Assembly (NCBI RefSeq): GCF_000185145.2 | Contig: NZ_GL833119.1 | Location: 1,108,668 to 1,172,667, forward strand | Direction of reading: 5' to 3' | Length of the DNA: 64,000 nucleotides | From: Hoylesella oralis ATCC 33269 | Lineage (GTDB): Bacteria > Bacteroidota > Bacteroidia > Bacteroidales > Bacteroidaceae | In this document: piece after piece, positions 63,119-64,000 of the stretch | Layout: each line of letters opens with the position of its first letter | Position numbering within the stretch: position 1 is the first letter of the stretch | Made by a program: the position numbers and the translations under genes | The notes under the pieces: model-generated | Database searches by the model: none | The model's input: the letters and a program-made list of their open reading frames with translations, nothing else | What the model was told of the DNA's origin: nothing

Positions 63119-63191
63119 TCGGGATTACTGGACTCGAACCAGCGACCTCGCGCCCCCCAGACGTGTGCGCTACCAACTGCGCCAAATCCCG
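63119..63191 (-). tRNA. tRNA-Pro (anticodon GGG)
   Basis: A 73-nt cloverleaf on the minus strand: acceptor CGGGATT/AATCCCG, D arm GCGC-AGTTGGTA-GCGC, anticodon loop CTGGGGG giving anticodon GGG, T arm GCTGG-TTCGAGT-CCAGT, discriminator A. CCA is not encoded. The anticodon stem (CACGT/GCGCG) has one A:C mismatch at the second pair; the rest pairs. Its 3' end faces the integrase gene and is the likely attachment site. Confidence 0.9.
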
Positions 63192-63577
63192 AATATTGCC
63201 TTTCAGCGATTGCAAAGGTACATACTCTGCTGCAATCTACCAAATTTAACCGATACTTTTTACCTATTAAATCATATTTTTAAGGATGTAAGCCGGTCGG
63301 ATGATGGAAACAAACTGTATAAACATGCTTTCTGTCGGCCGTACATTTATGTTGTATAAGGCATACACACTCATTGTATGAAAGATAAATATCGCTTTCT
63401 GTGGTCGGAAAAAGGTGTCCTGACAGAAGATTATTGTCATGCTTCCATACTCTGGATAATTATATTAGAATGATAACCAATTATTTATAAAGGTGCTGGT
63501 ATATGTCAGAAAAAAGATAAATATTTGTTTTATTATATTCTTTTATTCCAAAATATCGTATAATCTATATTATTTCG

Positions 63578-63585
63578 TAACTTTG
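63578..63585 (+). promoter_or_regulatory. -7 element before the metalloproteinase gene
   Basis: TAACTTTG matches TAnnTTTG and lies 24 bp before ATG 63610. No clear TTTG is present at the -33 position. The 63192-63577 gap before it is AT-rich and shows no other gene. Confidence 0.5.
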
Positions 63586-63609
63586 CATCATTAATTATAA
63601 TGTAGAAAA

Positions 63610-64000
63610 ATGAAGATATATCTGTATTTGTTATTAGCAACAACGTTGTTGGTTGCTTCTTGTAAAAGCGATGACAATCTCGAGGACGAAAAACAAGTAC
63701 ACAATACTGAATACGATCAGGATGAGGATAACACTACCCAAGAGATCAACGACAGCTATGTGTACAAGCTTCCTGTATTATTCCATGTAATTTATAACAA
63801 TAGAACAAACTCTAAACAATACGTCTCGCAAAGCAGACTGGCAACCATTCTTTCTCGTGTGAACGAACTTTATAAAGGAAATATTTACGGAAAGAGCGAG
63901 AATATAAATGTTGAGTTTCAGCTTGCCACAAACGATGAGAAAGGAAATAAACTTGCGTCACCGGGTGTTGAATACATCGAATGGGATGAAGATTATCCAA
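63610..64000 (+). CDS. Zinc-dependent metalloproteinase lipoprotein, N-terminal part (cut by window end)
   Basis: The first 130 residues are visible. A lipoprotein signal ends VASC (cysteine near residue 18), followed by an acidic linker (NTEYDQDEDNTTQEIND). Then comes the start of a metzincin-like domain with YKLPVLFHVIYNN, SRLATILSRVNELY and VEFQLATNDEKG. This order is that of the Bacteroidetes zinc-dependent metalloproteinase lipoproteins (BF0631-like). The zinc-binding HExxH would lie past the edge, so activity cannot be judged. It is outside the prophage, on the far side of tRNA-Pro. Confidence 0.7.
   Translation, partial: MKIYLYLLLATTLLVASCKSDDNLEDEKQVHNTEYDQDEDNTTQEINDSYVYKLPVLFHVIYNNRTNSKQYVSQSRLATILSRVNELYKGNIYGKSENINVEFQLATNDEKGNKLASPGVEYIEWDEDYP

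Larger units (their letters stand above)
44539..63191. mobile_element. Defective prophage next to tRNA-Pro (extent approximate)
   Basis: The region runs from a truncated phage methyltransferase through a tail module (45581-58692), cargo genes (lipoprotein, HicAB, HsdR_N-like) and a tyrosine recombinase to tRNA-Pro. No terminase, portal, protease, capsid, tail-tube or lysis gene is recognisable. The right end is supported by the integrase directly beside the 3' end of the tRNA, a classic integration site. The left end is only where phage-like coding starts; a deletion has probably removed the head region and the left attachment site. Confidence 0.72.

Noticed and set aside
1..64000. CRISPR arrays or rRNA operons
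   Set aside because: No evenly spaced direct repeats with unique spacers and no rRNA-like stretch were seen; the tandem repeats found have 7- or 8-bp units without spacers.

Overview
The window comes from a member of the Bacteroidales, most likely Prevotella or a close relative. Four things point there. SusC/SusD-type TonB-dependent systems and many lipoproteins with long polar N-termini are present. A fimbrillin-like protein is present. Many genes are preceded by the Bacteroidetes promoter pattern TTTG - about 20 bp - TAnnTTTG. The long iron/Sus-like operon resembles one reported from Capnocytophaga and Prevotella. The genus is an inference; the sequence shows no rRNA.

Layout, left to right. 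(1) 0-3.2 kb: potassium uptake (end of trkA, trkH) and mannose-6-phosphate isomerase. (2) 3.6-6.0 kb: an ABC exporter with its membrane partner and a membrane-anchored beta-rich (GIN-like) protein. (3) 5.9-7.8 kb, opposite strand: an ABC-type ATPase followed by a DUF4435/TOPRIM protein, the gene arrangement of the PARIS (AriA/AriB) anti-phage system. (4) 8-26.5 kb: mostly housekeeping or envelope genes (EamA transporter, TlpA-like thioredoxin, aspartyl protease, MscS channel, PBP4-type peptidase, nadB, RecD-like helicase, DUF3822 protein, rsmD, cardiolipin synthase, a TPR-like protein, GH29 fucosidase, and a small peptide gene with a fimbrillin-like lipoprotein), then dnaG. (5) 29.0-42.3 kb: a nine-gene minus-strand operon. 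Its order is FecA-like receptor, SusC, SusD, a zinc-hydrolase-like lipoprotein whose HExxH has decayed to HQxxK, a DUF4302 lipoprotein, a small lipoprotein, a DUF4856 (imelysin-like) lipoprotein, an FN3 protein and an Ig-like lipoprotein. It resembles the iron capture system that takes iron from transferrin. (6) 42.7-44.3 kb: a second GIN-like/permease pair, homologous to the 4.3-6.0 kb pair but without an ATPase.

(7) 44.5-63.2 kb: a defective prophage next to tRNA-Pro(GGG). Its left end is a 5'-truncated DNA methyltransferase. No terminase, portal, capsid, tail-tube or lysis gene is seen. What remains is the tail module (tape measure, minor tail protein, fibre-like proteins), a lipoprotein, a HicAB toxin-antitoxin pair, a stand-alone type I restriction R-subunit N-terminal domain and a tyrosine recombinase. 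Two consecutive genes, the pre-tape-measure gene and the tape measure gene, are each broken at a homopolymer (T7 and A7). Adding one base to either restores a full-length frame. (8) The window ends in a metzincin-like zinc metalloproteinase lipoprotein that runs off the edge.

The observations most worth following up are the PARIS-like pair, the iron-capture operon with its pseudo-enzyme, the paired ABC/GIN loci, and the headless prophage with homopolymer breaks.
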